From Sphingomonas sp. ID1715 (GTDB lineage Bacteria; Pseudomonadota; Alphaproteobacteria; Sphingomonadales; Sphingomonadaceae): DNA of 64,000 nt. Shown piece by piece: positions 44,280-53,982 of the stretch; position 1 is the stretch's first letter; each line of letters begins with the position of its first letter. A program made the translations under genes and the position numbers. The notes below the pieces were generated by a model, which did no database searches, was not told where the DNA came from, and saw only the letters and a list, made by a program, of their open reading frames with translations. The stretch is taken from positions 744,001 to 808,000 of the forward strand of contig NZ_JABEPR010000001.1 in NCBI RefSeq assembly GCF_013044515.1, given 5' to 3'.

Positions 44280-45220
44280 TGGAAACCCGCTCGAATCATG
44301 TGCTGGTCGGATCGGTGGTGCTGATCCTGCTGCTCGCCACGGCAGTGTTCACCATCTGGCTCGCACGGGTCGCCGACACGGAGCAGAAGGTCTACGACAT
44401 CTTCTTCAAACAGTCCGTCGAAGGCCTCGCGCGCGGATCGGCGGTCAGTTTCCGCGGTGTGCCGGCCGGCCAGGTGCAGGAAATCAAGATCTGGAAGGAC
44501 AATCCGGAGTTCGTTCGCGTGCGGATCGCGATCGACGAGGATGTCCCTGTGCTGATCGGCACAACGGCCAGCATCCAGGGCAGCTTCACCGGCGTCTCTA
44601 CCCTGCTGCTGCAAGGCGCACAAAAGGGCGCGCCGCCGATCACCGAGATCGGCCCGGCCGGCGCGCCGGTCATCCCCACCCAGGCGGGCGGCCTCGGCGC
44701 CTTGCTCAACAGCGCGCCGCAATTGCTCGAGCGATTGTCGACGCTGACCGAGCGGCTGACGCAGTTGCTCAACGACCGGAACCAGCAGTCATTCGGCAAC
44801 ATCCTCAAGAATATCGATCGGTTGAGCGGCGACCTCGCCAATCGTGGGCCGGAAATCGCCGCCACGATCGCGGAGACCCGCATCGCTATCCAGCAGGCGG
44901 GCAATGCCGCCGAACAGATCGGCAAGCTGGCTGGCACCACCAATCAGCTGCTCGACGAACAGGGCCGGCCGCTGGTGGCGGACCTCCGCGCAACGGTGGC
45001 CCGCGCCCGCACCAGCATGGACACTCTCGATGCCGTGCTGAACGATGCCCGGCCGGGCGTTCAGGCCTTTTCGAAGCAGACCCTGCCCGAGGTGGGCCTG
45101 CTGATCCGCGACCTGCGCGAAATGTCCGAAGCGCTGAGCGGCGTCGCCGAACGTCTTAACCGCGGCGGCGCGAGCGGCCTGATCGGCAGCTCCAAGCTTC
45201 CAGACTATGAGCCGAAATGA
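44279..45220 (+). CDS. mlaD: MlaD/MCE-domain periplasmic lipid-binding protein
   Basis: 313 residues. One N-terminal transmembrane helix (about 7-29), an MCE domain (about 37-115; 'YDIFFKQSVEGLARGSAVSFRGVPAGQVQEIKI'), and a long helical tail (about 140-300) with 'QLLERLSTLTERLTQLLNDR' heptad-like repeats. MCE proteins form hexameric rings that shuttle phospholipids in the periplasm; the helical tail is longer than E. coli MlaD and resembles the PqiB/LetB-type needle. Third gene of the operon. Confidence 0.93.
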   Translation: METRSNHVLVGSVVLILLLATAVFTIWLARVADTEQKVYDIFFKQSVEGLARGSAVSFRGVPAGQVQEIKIWKDNPEFVRVRIAIDEDVPVLIGTTASIQGSFTGVSTLLLQGAQKGAPPITEIGPAGAPVIPTQAGGLGALLNSAPQLLERLSTLTERLTQLLNDRNQQSFGNILKNIDRLSGDLANRGPEIAATIAETRIAIQQAGNAAEQIGKLAGTTNQLLDEQGRPLVADLRATVARARTSMDTLDAVLNDARPGVQAFSKQTLPEVGLLIRDLREMSEALSGVAERLNRGGASGLIGSSKLPDYEPK

Positions 45221-45876
45221 GGGTCGCCATGCTCCAACACAAAGATCCGTTCGGTTCGAGCGAAGTCGAGAACCCCTCGCGCCGAGCTTCTCGACTTCGC
45301 TCGGAGCGAACGGGATTAGGTGTGCTCCTTGTCTTCGCGTTGTCCGGCTGCATCAGCTTCGGCGAGAAGCCGCCTGAGCGGCTGCTGCGGCTGACCGCGA
45401 CACAGTCGGTCGCGCCAGGCACCGGGCAGAGCGTTTCGCCGGGTGAAGCCATCACGGTCATTCCGCCGACGGTGCCTGCCGAACTCGCCAGCAATCGCGT
45501 GCCGGTCCGCAGCGGCTCTACGGAAGTCGCCTATGTGAAGAAGGCGCAATGGGTGGAGCCGCCGTCGCGCCTCTTCGCTCGGCTGTTGTCCGAGGTGATC
45601 GCGGCGCGCACTGGGCGGCCGGTCCTGTCGGGCCGGCAGTTCGTCATGGACCCGGGCGTCCGCGTCACCGGCCAGCTCCAGGCGTTCGGCATCGATGAAG
45701 CGAGTCAGAGCGCAGTCGTCACCTTCGACGCCGCCGTCGCGCGCGGCACGGCCATCCAGACGCGCCGCTTCGAAGCGCGCGTACCGGTCAGCGCCATCGA
45801 GGCAGCGCCAGTGGGCGCGGCGCTGAACCAAGCCGCAAATCAGGTGGCGGCGGAAGTCGCGGACTGGCTGAAATAG
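45217..45876 (+). CDS. ABC-type transport auxiliary lipoprotein (PqiC/LptE-like)
   Basis: 219 residues. A lipobox LSGC at about residue 45 (C46) precedes a beta-sandwich domain of the ABC_trans_aux family ('RLLRLTATQSV', 'VPVRSGSTEVAYVKKAQWVEPPSRLFARLLSEVI'). Such lipoproteins dock the MCE protein at the outer membrane. ATG at 45217 overlaps mlaD. The 5' region, codons about 11-33, is made of the TCGA palindromic repeat (45247-45313), so the charged N-region of the signal peptide comes from repeat DNA. Confidence 0.88.
   Translation: MRVAMLQHKDPFGSSEVENPSRRASRLRSERTGLGVLLVFALSGCISFGEKPPERLLRLTATQSVAPGTGQSVSPGEAITVIPPTVPAELASNRVPVRSGSTEVAYVKKAQWVEPPSRLFARLLSEVIAARTGRPVLSGRQFVMDPGVRVTGQLQAFGIDEASQSAVVTFDAAVARGTAIQTRRFEARVPVSAIEAAPVGAALNQAANQVAAEVADWLK
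45247..45313. repeat. TCGA-type palindromic repeat inside the Mla auxiliary lipoprotein gene
   Basis: Arms CCGTTCG...TCGAGCGAAGTCGAGA and TCTCGACTTCGCTCG...CGAACGG flank an 18-base loop. The element is the same family as 38566 and 63898 but lies inside the coding frame, between the start codon and the hydrophobic core of the lipoprotein signal. Confidence 0.9.
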
Positions 45877-45879
45877 CCA

Positions 45880-45936
45880 TGTTCTCCGGCGAAGGCCGGA
45901 GCCTTGCGGCCTAGAGCTCCGGCCTTCGCCGGAGCA
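45880..45936. terminator. Bidirectional hairpin between Mla lipoprotein and pepN
   Basis: TTCTCCGGCGAAGGCCGGAGC and GCTCCGGCCTTCGCCGGAGCA face each other with a short loop, forming a long G/C-rich stem in the 69-base gap between two convergent stop codons (45876 and 45946). Position and strength suit a shared terminator; a T-tract is lacking. Confidence 0.7.
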
Positions 45937-45945
45937 CTGGCGGGT

Positions 45946-48522
45946 TTACGCGAGCGACTTACTCGCCTGTTCGAACACATCCTTTGAGAGCTGGGGCGAG
46001 GCGACGATGCGTTCGAGTTCCGCACGCATCTGCGCACCGCGCTCCGGAGCGAAGCGACGCCAGCGGCCGAGCGGCACGACGAAGCGGGCGGCGGTCTGCG
46101 GATTGAGCTTGTCGAGCTCCAGCACCGTGTCGGCGAGGAACTGGTAGGACCGCACTCCGCCGCTGTGGAAGCCGTGTTGATTGGCCGAGAAGGCGCCGAC
46201 CAGCGCCCGCGCGCGATTCGGGTTGGTAAGCGTGAAGTCCGGATGCCGGGAGAGCCGCAAGACGTCGTCGAGCACTCCTGCCCTACTGGCCAGCGCCTGG
46301 GTGGTGAACCATTTGTCGAGCACCAGCGGGTCGCCGCGATAAAGATCGTAAAAGGCGGCCAGCGCCTTTTCGCGCTCGGCCGTTTCGCTGCTTGCCAGCG
46401 CGTTGAGGGCGCCCTGCCGATCGGTCATGTTCGATGCGCCCTGGAACTGCTCCCAAGCCAGCATGGGCGCGTCCTGCGCGCCGCCTGCCATCAGGAAGCC
46501 GAGCGCGACCGAGCGCAGGCGCCGCGCGCCCTTGGCCGCCGGCGTGAGCTCGAAGCGGTTGGCGGCGCTCCCGAGATAGGCCTCGCGCCAATCCGTCTCC
46601 AGCGCGCGCCCGAGCCGCTGCCGCAGTGACTCGCGAGCCGCATGAATGGCTTCGGGATCGACCATGACCATCTGATCGCCGATAAAGGCCTCGGACGGCG
46701 GCAGCACCGCTTCGCCGATAAAGGCCTTGTCCAGCGCGGGATTGGTGAGCGTCCGCCGCACCGCCTCGATTACCGCATCATCGTCGAACGGCGCGCCTTC
46801 GATCGCTGCGATCAGCCCGCCGAGCATCAGCTGCTGGAGCGCCTCGTAACGCGCGAACGGATCATCATCATGGGCGGAAAGCAGCGCGAGGTTGGCCGCC
46901 GTGCGATCGCTTTCGACCACCACCGGAGCGGAGAAGCCCCGGTTGATCGACAGCACCGGCGGCTCGGCCAGGCCGGCGAAGCGCAGCTCGGTACTCGCGT
47001 CGTCGAGCACGACCAGCTGCTCCTCCACCAGCCGGGTACCGCTTTCGGCGCCGAACAGCGCGAGCCGCAGCGGGAGTGGCATCGGCTGCTTGTGCGGCTG
47101 GCCGGGCGTGGGGGGGACCTGCTGCTCCAGGGCGACAACCGTCTCGCCGCCGCTAATGCGGACGCTTGCCTTCACCTTGGGCGTGCCGGCCTGTTCGTAC
47201 CAGCGGCGGAAGCGCGAGAGGTCGAGCCCGGCGCCCTCCTCCATTGCGGCCACGAAATCGTCGCACGTGACCGCCTGGCCGTCGAAGCGATCGAAATAGA
47301 GGTCGGTGCCGCGGCGGAACCGCTCGGGACCCGCCAGCGTGTGCATCATGCGGATCAGCTCGGCGCCCTTGTTGTAGATCGTCGCCGTGTAGAAGTTGCT
47401 GATCTCGATGAAGCTGTCCGGCCTGACCGGATGGGCGAGCGGTCCGGCGTCTTCGGGGAACTGCGCCGCGCGCAGCACGCGCACATCCTCGATCCGCTTG
47501 ACCGCCGCCGAGCCGTGATCGGCCGAGAATTGCTGGTCCCGGAAGACGGTGAAGCCTTCCTTCAGCGACAGCTGGAACCAGTCACGGCAGGTGATCCGGT
47601 TGCCCGACCAGTTATGGAAATATTCGTGGGCGACGACGGCCGCGACCGCATCGAAATCCGCATCGGTCGCGGTTTCCGGATCGGCGAGGATGTAGCGCGA
47701 GTTGAAGATGTTGAGGCCCTTATTCTCCATCGCGCCGAAGTTGAAATCCGCGACCGCGACGATGTTGAACACGTCGAGATCATATTCGCGACCATAGACG
47801 CGCTCGTCCCAGGCCATCGCGTCTTTCAGCGCCTGCATCGCATGCGCGGTCTTGGGCAGGTCGGCCTGCCGCACCCAGATGCCGAGATCGACCTTGCGGC
47901 TCGACATGGTCGTGAAGCTGTCGCGGTTCGCCTGCAGATCGCCCGCGACCAGCGCGAACAGGTATGATGGCTTCAGGAACGGGTCGTGCCACTCGGCCCA
48001 ATGCCGCCCATCGGGAAGATCGCCGCTACCGGCGAGATCGCCGTTCGACAGCAGCACCGGGAAGCGCGCCTTGTCCGCGACCATTCGCACCCGATAACGG
48101 GCAAGCACGTCCGGTCGGTCGGGAAACGGCGTGATGCGCCGAAACCCCTCCGCCTCGCACTGGGTGCAAAGCAGCCCGCCCGACGCGTAAAGCCCCATCA
48201 ACTCGGTATTCTTGTCCGGCGCGAGCACGCATTCCGTTTCGATAAGGTGCGCTTCACCCGGCAAATCGACGACATATTGGCCGCCCTCTTCACGATAAGC
48301 AGCCGCCGCGCCATCTGTGCGGAACGAGAGCAACTCCTGCCCGCCATGGTCCAGCCGCAGCGGCCCCTCGCCCGCGCGCTCCACCTGCAAGCGGCTGCGC
48401 ACGATCGTCTGCGCGGGATCGAGCTCGAACTCGAGCGCGATCTCCGCCACGCGCCAGTCGGGCGGACGATAATCCTCGCGGCGGATGACCTGCGGTGCGG
48501 CGCTGTTCTGAACGTCTGCCAT
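45946..48522 (-). CDS. pepN: Aminopeptidase N (M1 metallopeptidase)
   Basis: 858 residues. The GAMEN exopeptidase motif is at about 263-267, the zinc site HEYFH is at about 299-303 with the downstream glutamate in 'LSLKEGFTVFRD', and the C-terminal half is the long helical DUF3458 domain typical of bacterial PepN. Removes N-terminal residues from peptides in the cytoplasm. The start 'MADVQNSAAPQVIRREDYRPPDW' agrees with proteobacterial PepN. Single gene, followed by the tRNA upstream of its start. Confidence 0.97.
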   Translation of the reverse strand: MADVQNSAAPQVIRREDYRPPDWRVAEIALEFELDPAQTIVRSRLQVERAGEGPLRLDHGGQELLSFRTDGAAAAYREEGGQYVVDLPGEAHLIETECVLAPDKNTELMGLYASGGLLCTQCEAEGFRRITPFPDRPDVLARYRVRMVADKARFPVLLSNGDLAGSGDLPDGRHWAEWHDPFLKPSYLFALVAGDLQANRDSFTTMSSRKVDLGIWVRQADLPKTAHAMQALKDAMAWDERVYGREYDLDVFNIVAVADFNFGAMENKGLNIFNSRYILADPETATDADFDAVAAVVAHEYFHNWSGNRITCRDWFQLSLKEGFTVFRDQQFSADHGSAAVKRIEDVRVLRAAQFPEDAGPLAHPVRPDSFIEISNFYTATIYNKGAELIRMMHTLAGPERFRRGTDLYFDRFDGQAVTCDDFVAAMEEGAGLDLSRFRRWYEQAGTPKVKASVRISGGETVVALEQQVPPTPGQPHKQPMPLPLRLALFGAESGTRLVEEQLVVLDDASTELRFAGLAEPPVLSINRGFSAPVVVESDRTAANLALLSAHDDDPFARYEALQQLMLGGLIAAIEGAPFDDDAVIEAVRRTLTNPALDKAFIGEAVLPPSEAFIGDQMVMVDPEAIHAARESLRQRLGRALETDWREAYLGSAANRFELTPAAKGARRLRSVALGFLMAGGAQDAPMLAWEQFQGASNMTDRQGALNALASSETAEREKALAAFYDLYRGDPLVLDKWFTTQALASRAGVLDDVLRLSRHPDFTLTNPNRARALVGAFSANQHGFHSGGVRSYQFLADTVLELDKLNPQTAARFVVPLGRWRRFAPERGAQMRAELERIVASPQLSKDVFEQASKSLA

Positions 48523-48564
48523 ACCGCCGGGCCTAGCTATCTGAGGCGGTGGGCGGAAGGAAAA

Positions 48565-48639
<75 letters not shown>

Positions 48640-48718
48640 ACTGCCCGCGGGCGAGGCGGGCACTTGGGCGAGGGCCGCGCGCTTGTCAACCCGTTGAGGG
48701 CGGGAGTAGCGGGTCGGC

Positions 48719-48877
48719 ATGAGCAAGGACGATCGGGCGGAACGACTAGCGGCGGCGCTGCGGGAAAATCTGCGCAAGCGGAAGGCACAGGGGCGCGACA
48801 CGGAAGGAAGCGGGACCCCGGCTCAAGGCCGGGGTGACGATGACTCCGAAAACTCTCACCCGTCATCCGGGACTTGA
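48719..48877 (+). CDS. Conserved charged microprotein (about 52 residues)
   Basis: ATG at 48719 opens a frame for 'MSKDDRAERLAAALRENLRK' followed by RKAQGR, a strongly basic-acidic amphipathic helix. I recall very similar short proteins ('...AALRENLRRRKAQ...') in other sphingomonads, so this looks like a real gene. The C-terminal 22 residues are encoded by an inverted repeat (48809-48891), so the original protein was probably about 30-35 residues before the repeat extended it. Function unknown. Confidence 0.6.
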   Translation: MSKDDRAERLAAALRENLRKRKAQGRDTEGSGTPAQGRGDDDSENSHPSSGT

Positions 48878-48891
48878 TCCGGGATCCCGCT
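48809..48891. repeat. Inverted repeat of the 'cgggaccccggctcaaggccgggg' type
   Basis: AGCGGGA...CCGG and its imperfect complement CCGG...TCCCGCT, with GTGACGA/CGTCAT internal pairing, bracket the gap between the convergent microprotein and aminopeptidase P genes. It doubles as a likely transcription-ending stem and encodes the microprotein tail. Confidence 0.75.
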
Positions 48892-48897
48892 TTTCCT

Positions 48898-50679
48898 TCA
48901 AAGAGCAGCGCACTCCGCTTCGAGCCAGGCGCGAATTTCGCCTCCAACCTGAGGGCCGATCTTGGCCAGCACCTGCGCGTGATAGGCGTTGAGCCAGGCG
49001 CGCTCGGCCGCGGTCAGCATCGCGGCGTCAATGAGGCGCCGGTCGATCGGTGCGAAGGTGAGCGTCTCGAAGCCGAGCATCTCGCGCTCGGCGCCGGGCA
49101 CCTCCTTCGCCACCACCAGCACGAGGTTCTCGATGCGGATGCCGTATTCCCCGCCTTTGTAATAGCCGGGCTCGTTGGAGAGGATCATGCCTTCGGCCAG
49201 CGGTTCGTCGCCGCCGCCGAAGGTCGCGATTCGCGCCGGCCCTTCATGCACCGACAGATAGCTGCCGACGCCGTGGCCGGTGCCATGGGCGTAATCGAGG
49301 CCGGCCTCCCACAGCGGGCGGCGGGCGAAGGCGTCGATCTGCTGGCCGCGCGTGCCCTTGGGAAACAACGCAGTGGCGATGGCGATATGACCCTTCAGCA
49401 CCCGCGTGAACCGGTCTCGCATCTCGGGCGTGGGCTGGCCGACGATCACGGTGCGGGTGATGTCCGTCGTGCCGTCCCGATACTGGCCGCCTGAATCGAC
49501 CAGATAAATACCGTTCATCGTGATCGGCAGGCTGGACTCATCGGTGACGCGATAGTGCGGGATGGCTGCGTTCGGACCGGCCGCGGAGATGGTGTCGAAC
49601 GACAGGTCTTCGAGCAGTCCGGTCTCGTCACGGAACGCGCGCAGCTTCGCGGCCGCGCTCATTTCGGTCAGCTGGCCCTTGGGCGCCTCGATCGACAGCC
49701 AGTGCAGGAAGCGGACGATGGCGGCCCCGTCGCGCGCCTGCGCCGCCTGGTGGCCGGCAATCTCAACCGGGTTCTTTTTCGCCTTGGCGAGCACGGCGGG
49801 ATCACGCAGCTGCAGCGGCTGCGCACCGCCCTGCTCCAACTTCTCGAAAATGGCGGCGACCGCCCGCTCGGGATCGACCGCCACCCGCTTGCCGGCAAAG
49901 CCCGCCAGCGCCTTCGGGAACTCCGCCCGGTCGTGCAACCGCACCGCGTTGCCGAGGTGCTGGGCAACATCCTCGCCGACCTTTTCGGGCCGGACGAATA
50001 GGTCGGCAGTGCCGTCGGCGTTGACGAGCGCATAGGCGAGCGCGACCGGCGTGCGTTCCACGTCCTTGCCGCGCACGTTGAACGTCCAGGCGATCGAGTC
50101 GAGCGCGGAGAGGACTACGGCATCGGCGCGCTTGGCGGCGAGCCAATCGGCGATCTCCGCCCGCTTTTCCGCCGAGTTCTTGCCGGCGAACTGATCCGGG
50201 TGGACGACCAGCTTGGCACGGCTGGGCTCCGGCTTGTCCGGCCAGACCGCGTCGACGGGGTTGGTGTCGACCGCAAGCAGCGTTGCGCCCTTCTCCGCCA
50301 AGGCCTTGGTGGCCGCTTCGACCCAGGCGCGGGTGTGAAGCCAGGGATCATAGCCGATCCGCGCACCGTTCGCGGCGTGCTCGCCCAGCCAGTCGGAAAC
50401 TGATGTCTCCGGCACCGAGACATAGGCCCAGTGCTTCGGATCGACCTGCTCGCGCACCTGCAGCGTATAGCGGCCGTCGATGAAGATCGCCGCCTCTTCG
50501 GGCAGCACCACCGCCGTGCCGGCCGAGCCCTGGAAACCCGTCAGCCAAGCAAGCCGCTGGGCGTAAGCGCCGACATATTCGGACATATGCTCGTCGGTCA
50601 GCGGTACGACGAATCCGTCCAGCCGGTCGCGCTTCAGCTGCTCGCGCAGGGCCGCTAGGCGCGCTTCATAGGTGGACAT
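48898..50679 (-). CDS. Aminopeptidase P family (M24B) Xaa-Pro peptidase
   Basis: 593 residues: two N-terminal creatinase-like domains ('YEARLAALREQLKRDRLDGFVVP', 'DGRYTLQVREQVD') and a C-terminal pita-bread domain with metal ligands in 'YLVDSGGQYRDGTTDITRT' (two Asp), 'GTGHGVGSYLSVHEGP' (His), 'LSNEPGYY' (Glu) and 'RIENLVLV' (Glu). Long three-domain type, cytoplasmic, cleaves residues before proline. ATG at 50679 after GAGGAGTGCCCC; the longer frame upstream is repeat-derived. Confidence 0.95.
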   Translation of the reverse strand: MSTYEARLAALREQLKRDRLDGFVVPLTDEHMSEYVGAYAQRLAWLTGFQGSAGTAVVLPEEAAIFIDGRYTLQVREQVDPKHWAYVSVPETSVSDWLGEHAANGARIGYDPWLHTRAWVEAATKALAEKGATLLAVDTNPVDAVWPDKPEPSRAKLVVHPDQFAGKNSAEKRAEIADWLAAKRADAVVLSALDSIAWTFNVRGKDVERTPVALAYALVNADGTADLFVRPEKVGEDVAQHLGNAVRLHDRAEFPKALAGFAGKRVAVDPERAVAAIFEKLEQGGAQPLQLRDPAVLAKAKKNPVEIAGHQAAQARDGAAIVRFLHWLSIEAPKGQLTEMSAAAKLRAFRDETGLLEDLSFDTISAAGPNAAIPHYRVTDESSLPITMNGIYLVDSGGQYRDGTTDITRTVIVGQPTPEMRDRFTRVLKGHIAIATALFPKGTRGQQIDAFARRPLWEAGLDYAHGTGHGVGSYLSVHEGPARIATFGGGDEPLAEGMILSNEPGYYKGGEYGIRIENLVLVVAKEVPGAEREMLGFETLTFAPIDRRLIDAAMLTAAERAWLNAYHAQVLAKIGPQVGGEIRAWLEAECAAL

Positions 50680-50719
50680 GGGGCACTCCTCTCGACTGTG
50701 TGGGAGTGCGTCTAACAGC

Positions 50720-50839
50720 TCCTCCCCGGAACGGGGAGGGGGACCATGCGAAGCATGGTGGAGGGGGCCCACCGCCGGAACACGGACCGGGCCCCCTCCG
50801 TCAGGCCTTTGGCCTGCCACCTCCCCGTTCCGGGGAGGA
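50720..50839. repeat. Large compound palindrome upstream of aminopeptidase P
   Basis: TCCTCCCCGGAACGGGGAGG at the left end faces CCTCCCCGTTCCGGGGAGGA at the right, with inner complementary blocks (GGGGGCCC / GGGCCCCC) and small dyads ATGCGAAGCAT and AGGCCTTTGGCCT. Same family as 63095-63215. It occupies most of the 174-base gap and is probably transcribed as a highly structured leader or trailer. Confidence 0.85.
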
Positions 50840-50853
50840 TAGACTCAGTAACT

Positions 50854-51210
50854 CTAGTTCTGTCCGCCCGAGGCACCGCCGGCCATTTCACTCTGCTGGC
50901 CGATCTGCCGCGAGCCTTGCTGGCCGAAGCCGAAGGCGGAGCCCTGGCCGGAGCCTTGCTGCCCGCCCTGCCCGCCTTGCGTTTCCTTCATCAGGCAATC
51001 GTGAAGCAACGTCTTTGCCTGTTCGGCGAGCTGGCGCTGCGTCTGCGCAGCCTGCTGGAAGAACTGCGCGAGCTGCTGGTCACCGCTCTGGGCGTCCTGC
51101 TGATAGGTCTCGCAATTCTCGACACCCTGGAGCGCGTGGTAAAGCACGGCCGTCAGGTCGTACGTCGTGTCGCGCGTGCCGGTCTGGCCGCTACCGCCTT
51201 GATTCTGCAT
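50854..51210 (-). CDS. Conserved small helical protein, likely general-stress target
   Basis: 118 residues: 'RDTTYDLTAVLYHALQGVENCETYQQDAQSGDQQLAQFFQQAAQTQRQLAEQAKTLL' forms two long helices of a ferritin-like or four-helix type, flanked by Gly/Gln-rich ends. No catalytic residues. ATG at 51210. A perfect EcfG-type promoter (GGAAC-N16-CGTT) lies 56-80 bases upstream, so expression is probably under the general stress sigma factor. Related short proteins occur widely in proteobacteria and cyanobacteria without a known function. Confidence 0.78.
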   Translation of the reverse strand: MQNQGGSGQTGTRDTTYDLTAVLYHALQGVENCETYQQDAQSGDQQLAQFFQQAAQTQRQLAEQAKTLLHDCLMKETQGGQGGQQGSGQGSAFGFGQQGSRQIGQQSEMAGGASGGQN

Positions 51211-51265
51211 CTGTCTCTCCGTCGCGAAAAGGCGCGAGGCGAAGCTGCGCTCGCGTCGCGGTTTC

Positions 51266-51290
51266 AACGGAGGCAGTGACGCAGCGTTCC
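51266..51290 (-). promoter_or_regulatory. EcfG-type general-stress promoter
   Basis: On the minus strand GGAAC (51290-51286) is followed, after exactly 16 bases, by CGTT (51269-51266). This is the alphaproteobacterial EcfG/SigT consensus GGAAC-N16/17-CGTT. It sits about 56 bases upstream of the ATG at 51210 in the gap after pyrG, with correct orientation. Confidence 0.75.
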
Positions 51291-51306
51291 TCTCGTTACG
51301 CCCGCG

Positions 51307-52941
<1,635 letters not shown>

Positions 52942-52990
52942 GGGAGGAATGGCTTAGCCGGGGGAATCGGGCAGGGGCAAGCTCTTTAGC

Positions 52991-53011
52991 TCCTCCCCCA
53001 CACGGGGAGGA
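52991..53011. terminator. Short hairpin after secG
   Basis: TCCTCCCC (52991-52998) pairs with GGGGAGGA (53004-53011) around a 5-base loop, directly after the secG stop on the minus strand and before pyrG. The eight-pair stem resembles the ends of the larger 50720 palindrome, so it may be a decayed copy; no T-run follows. Confidence 0.5.
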
Positions 53012-53013
53012 AC

Positions 53014-53376
53014 TTACTTGGTCGCGGGCGCCGTCGAGTTGCCCGCTGCCTGACCCGCTGCCGCAGCAAGCGGATCGACGGGCGCGGTGGTCGGCGCAGC
53101 CAGCGGTGCCGTCTGGGCAGGAGTGGCGGCGGTCGCGTCGACCCGGCCAGTGCGGTTGTTCAGCGACGCGATCGTGGCCAGCGCGATGCAGAGCAGCACG
53201 AAGACGGTCGCCAGGATCGCGGTCGCGCGGGTCAGGAAGTCGGCCGCGCCGCGCGCCGACATCAGCCCGGTCGGGCTGCCGCCGGTCAGGCCGCCGCCTT
53301 CGGACCGCTGCATCAGGATCACGGTGACGAGCGCCGCGGCGATAATGGCCTGCACGACGAGGAGGAAGGTGAACAT
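53014..53376 (-). CDS. secG: Preprotein translocase subunit SecG
   Basis: 120 residues: two transmembrane helices (about 3-22 and 52-72) separated by 'LMQRSEGGGLTGGSPTGLMSARGAADFLTRAT', the hallmark SecG loop, followed by an Ala/Pro/Thr-rich tail. Part of the SecYEG channel. Longer than E. coli SecG at its C-terminus, as is usual in alphaproteobacteria. Lies before pyrG as in many relatives. Confidence 0.95.
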   Translation of the reverse strand: MFTFLLVVQAIIAAALVTVILMQRSEGGGLTGGSPTGLMSARGAADFLTRATAILATVFVLLCIALATIASLNNRTGRVDATAATPAQTAPLAAPTTAPVDPLAAAAGQAAGNSTAPATK

Positions 53377-53436
53377 CTCTGGCTTTCTATTCGAAGTGGC
53401 GGGGCCTTTAGCGTCAGAACCCCGAACCGTCCATCC

Positions 53437-53982
53437 TCAGGCCTGAACCGCTTCCGCAGCTTTCGCAACCGCCACCAGCGCCGGGCGCAGCAGGCGATCC
53501 TTGATCATGAAGCCGGCCTGCATTTCCTGCACAACGGTGCCGGGTTCGGCATCGGCGCTGGGCAGCTCGATCATCGCCTGATGCCGATTGGGGTCGAGCT
53601 TCTCGCCCAGTGCGGCGATGCGGCTGATGCCGTTGCGTTCGAACACCGCAGCCAGTTCGCGGCCGGTCGCTTCGAGGCCGACGACCAACCCCTTGAACTT
53701 CTCGTCCTCGCGAAGCTCGGCCGGAATCGCCTGCAGCGCGCGTTCCAGGTTATCCGACACCGACAGCATGTCGCGCGCGAAGGAGGTGGCGGCGTAGGCG
53801 CGCGCGTCCTGCGCGTCCTTTTCCAACCGCCGGCGAACATTCTGCGTCTCGGCCTGGGCATAGAGCACCGCGGCCTTGGCCTCGGCCAACTCAGCCTCCA
53901 ATGCCGTCACGCGATCATGCTCCGCCACTTCCGGAGCATCCGCAGCCGCTTCTTCGCGAACCGTATCGTTCTCGTCCATCAT
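53437..53982 (-). CDS. grpE: Nucleotide exchange factor GrpE
   Basis: 181 residues. An acidic N-terminus is followed by a long coiled coil (about 25-80, 'ALEAELAEAKAAVLYAQAETQNVRRRLEKD') and the beta-domain 'EKLDPNRHQAMIELPSADAEPGTVVQEMQAGFMIKDRLLRPALV'. Releases ADP from DnaK. Overlaps the hrcA stop by 4 bases, so heat-shock repressor and chaperone cofactor are co-translated. Confidence 0.97.
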   Translation of the reverse strand: MMDENDTVREEAAADAPEVAEHDRVTALEAELAEAKAAVLYAQAETQNVRRRLEKDAQDARAYAATSFARDMLSVSDNLERALQAIPAELREDEKFKGLVVGLEATGRELAAVFERNGISRIAALGEKLDPNRHQAMIELPSADAEPGTVVQEMQAGFMIKDRLLRPALVAVAKAAEAVQA

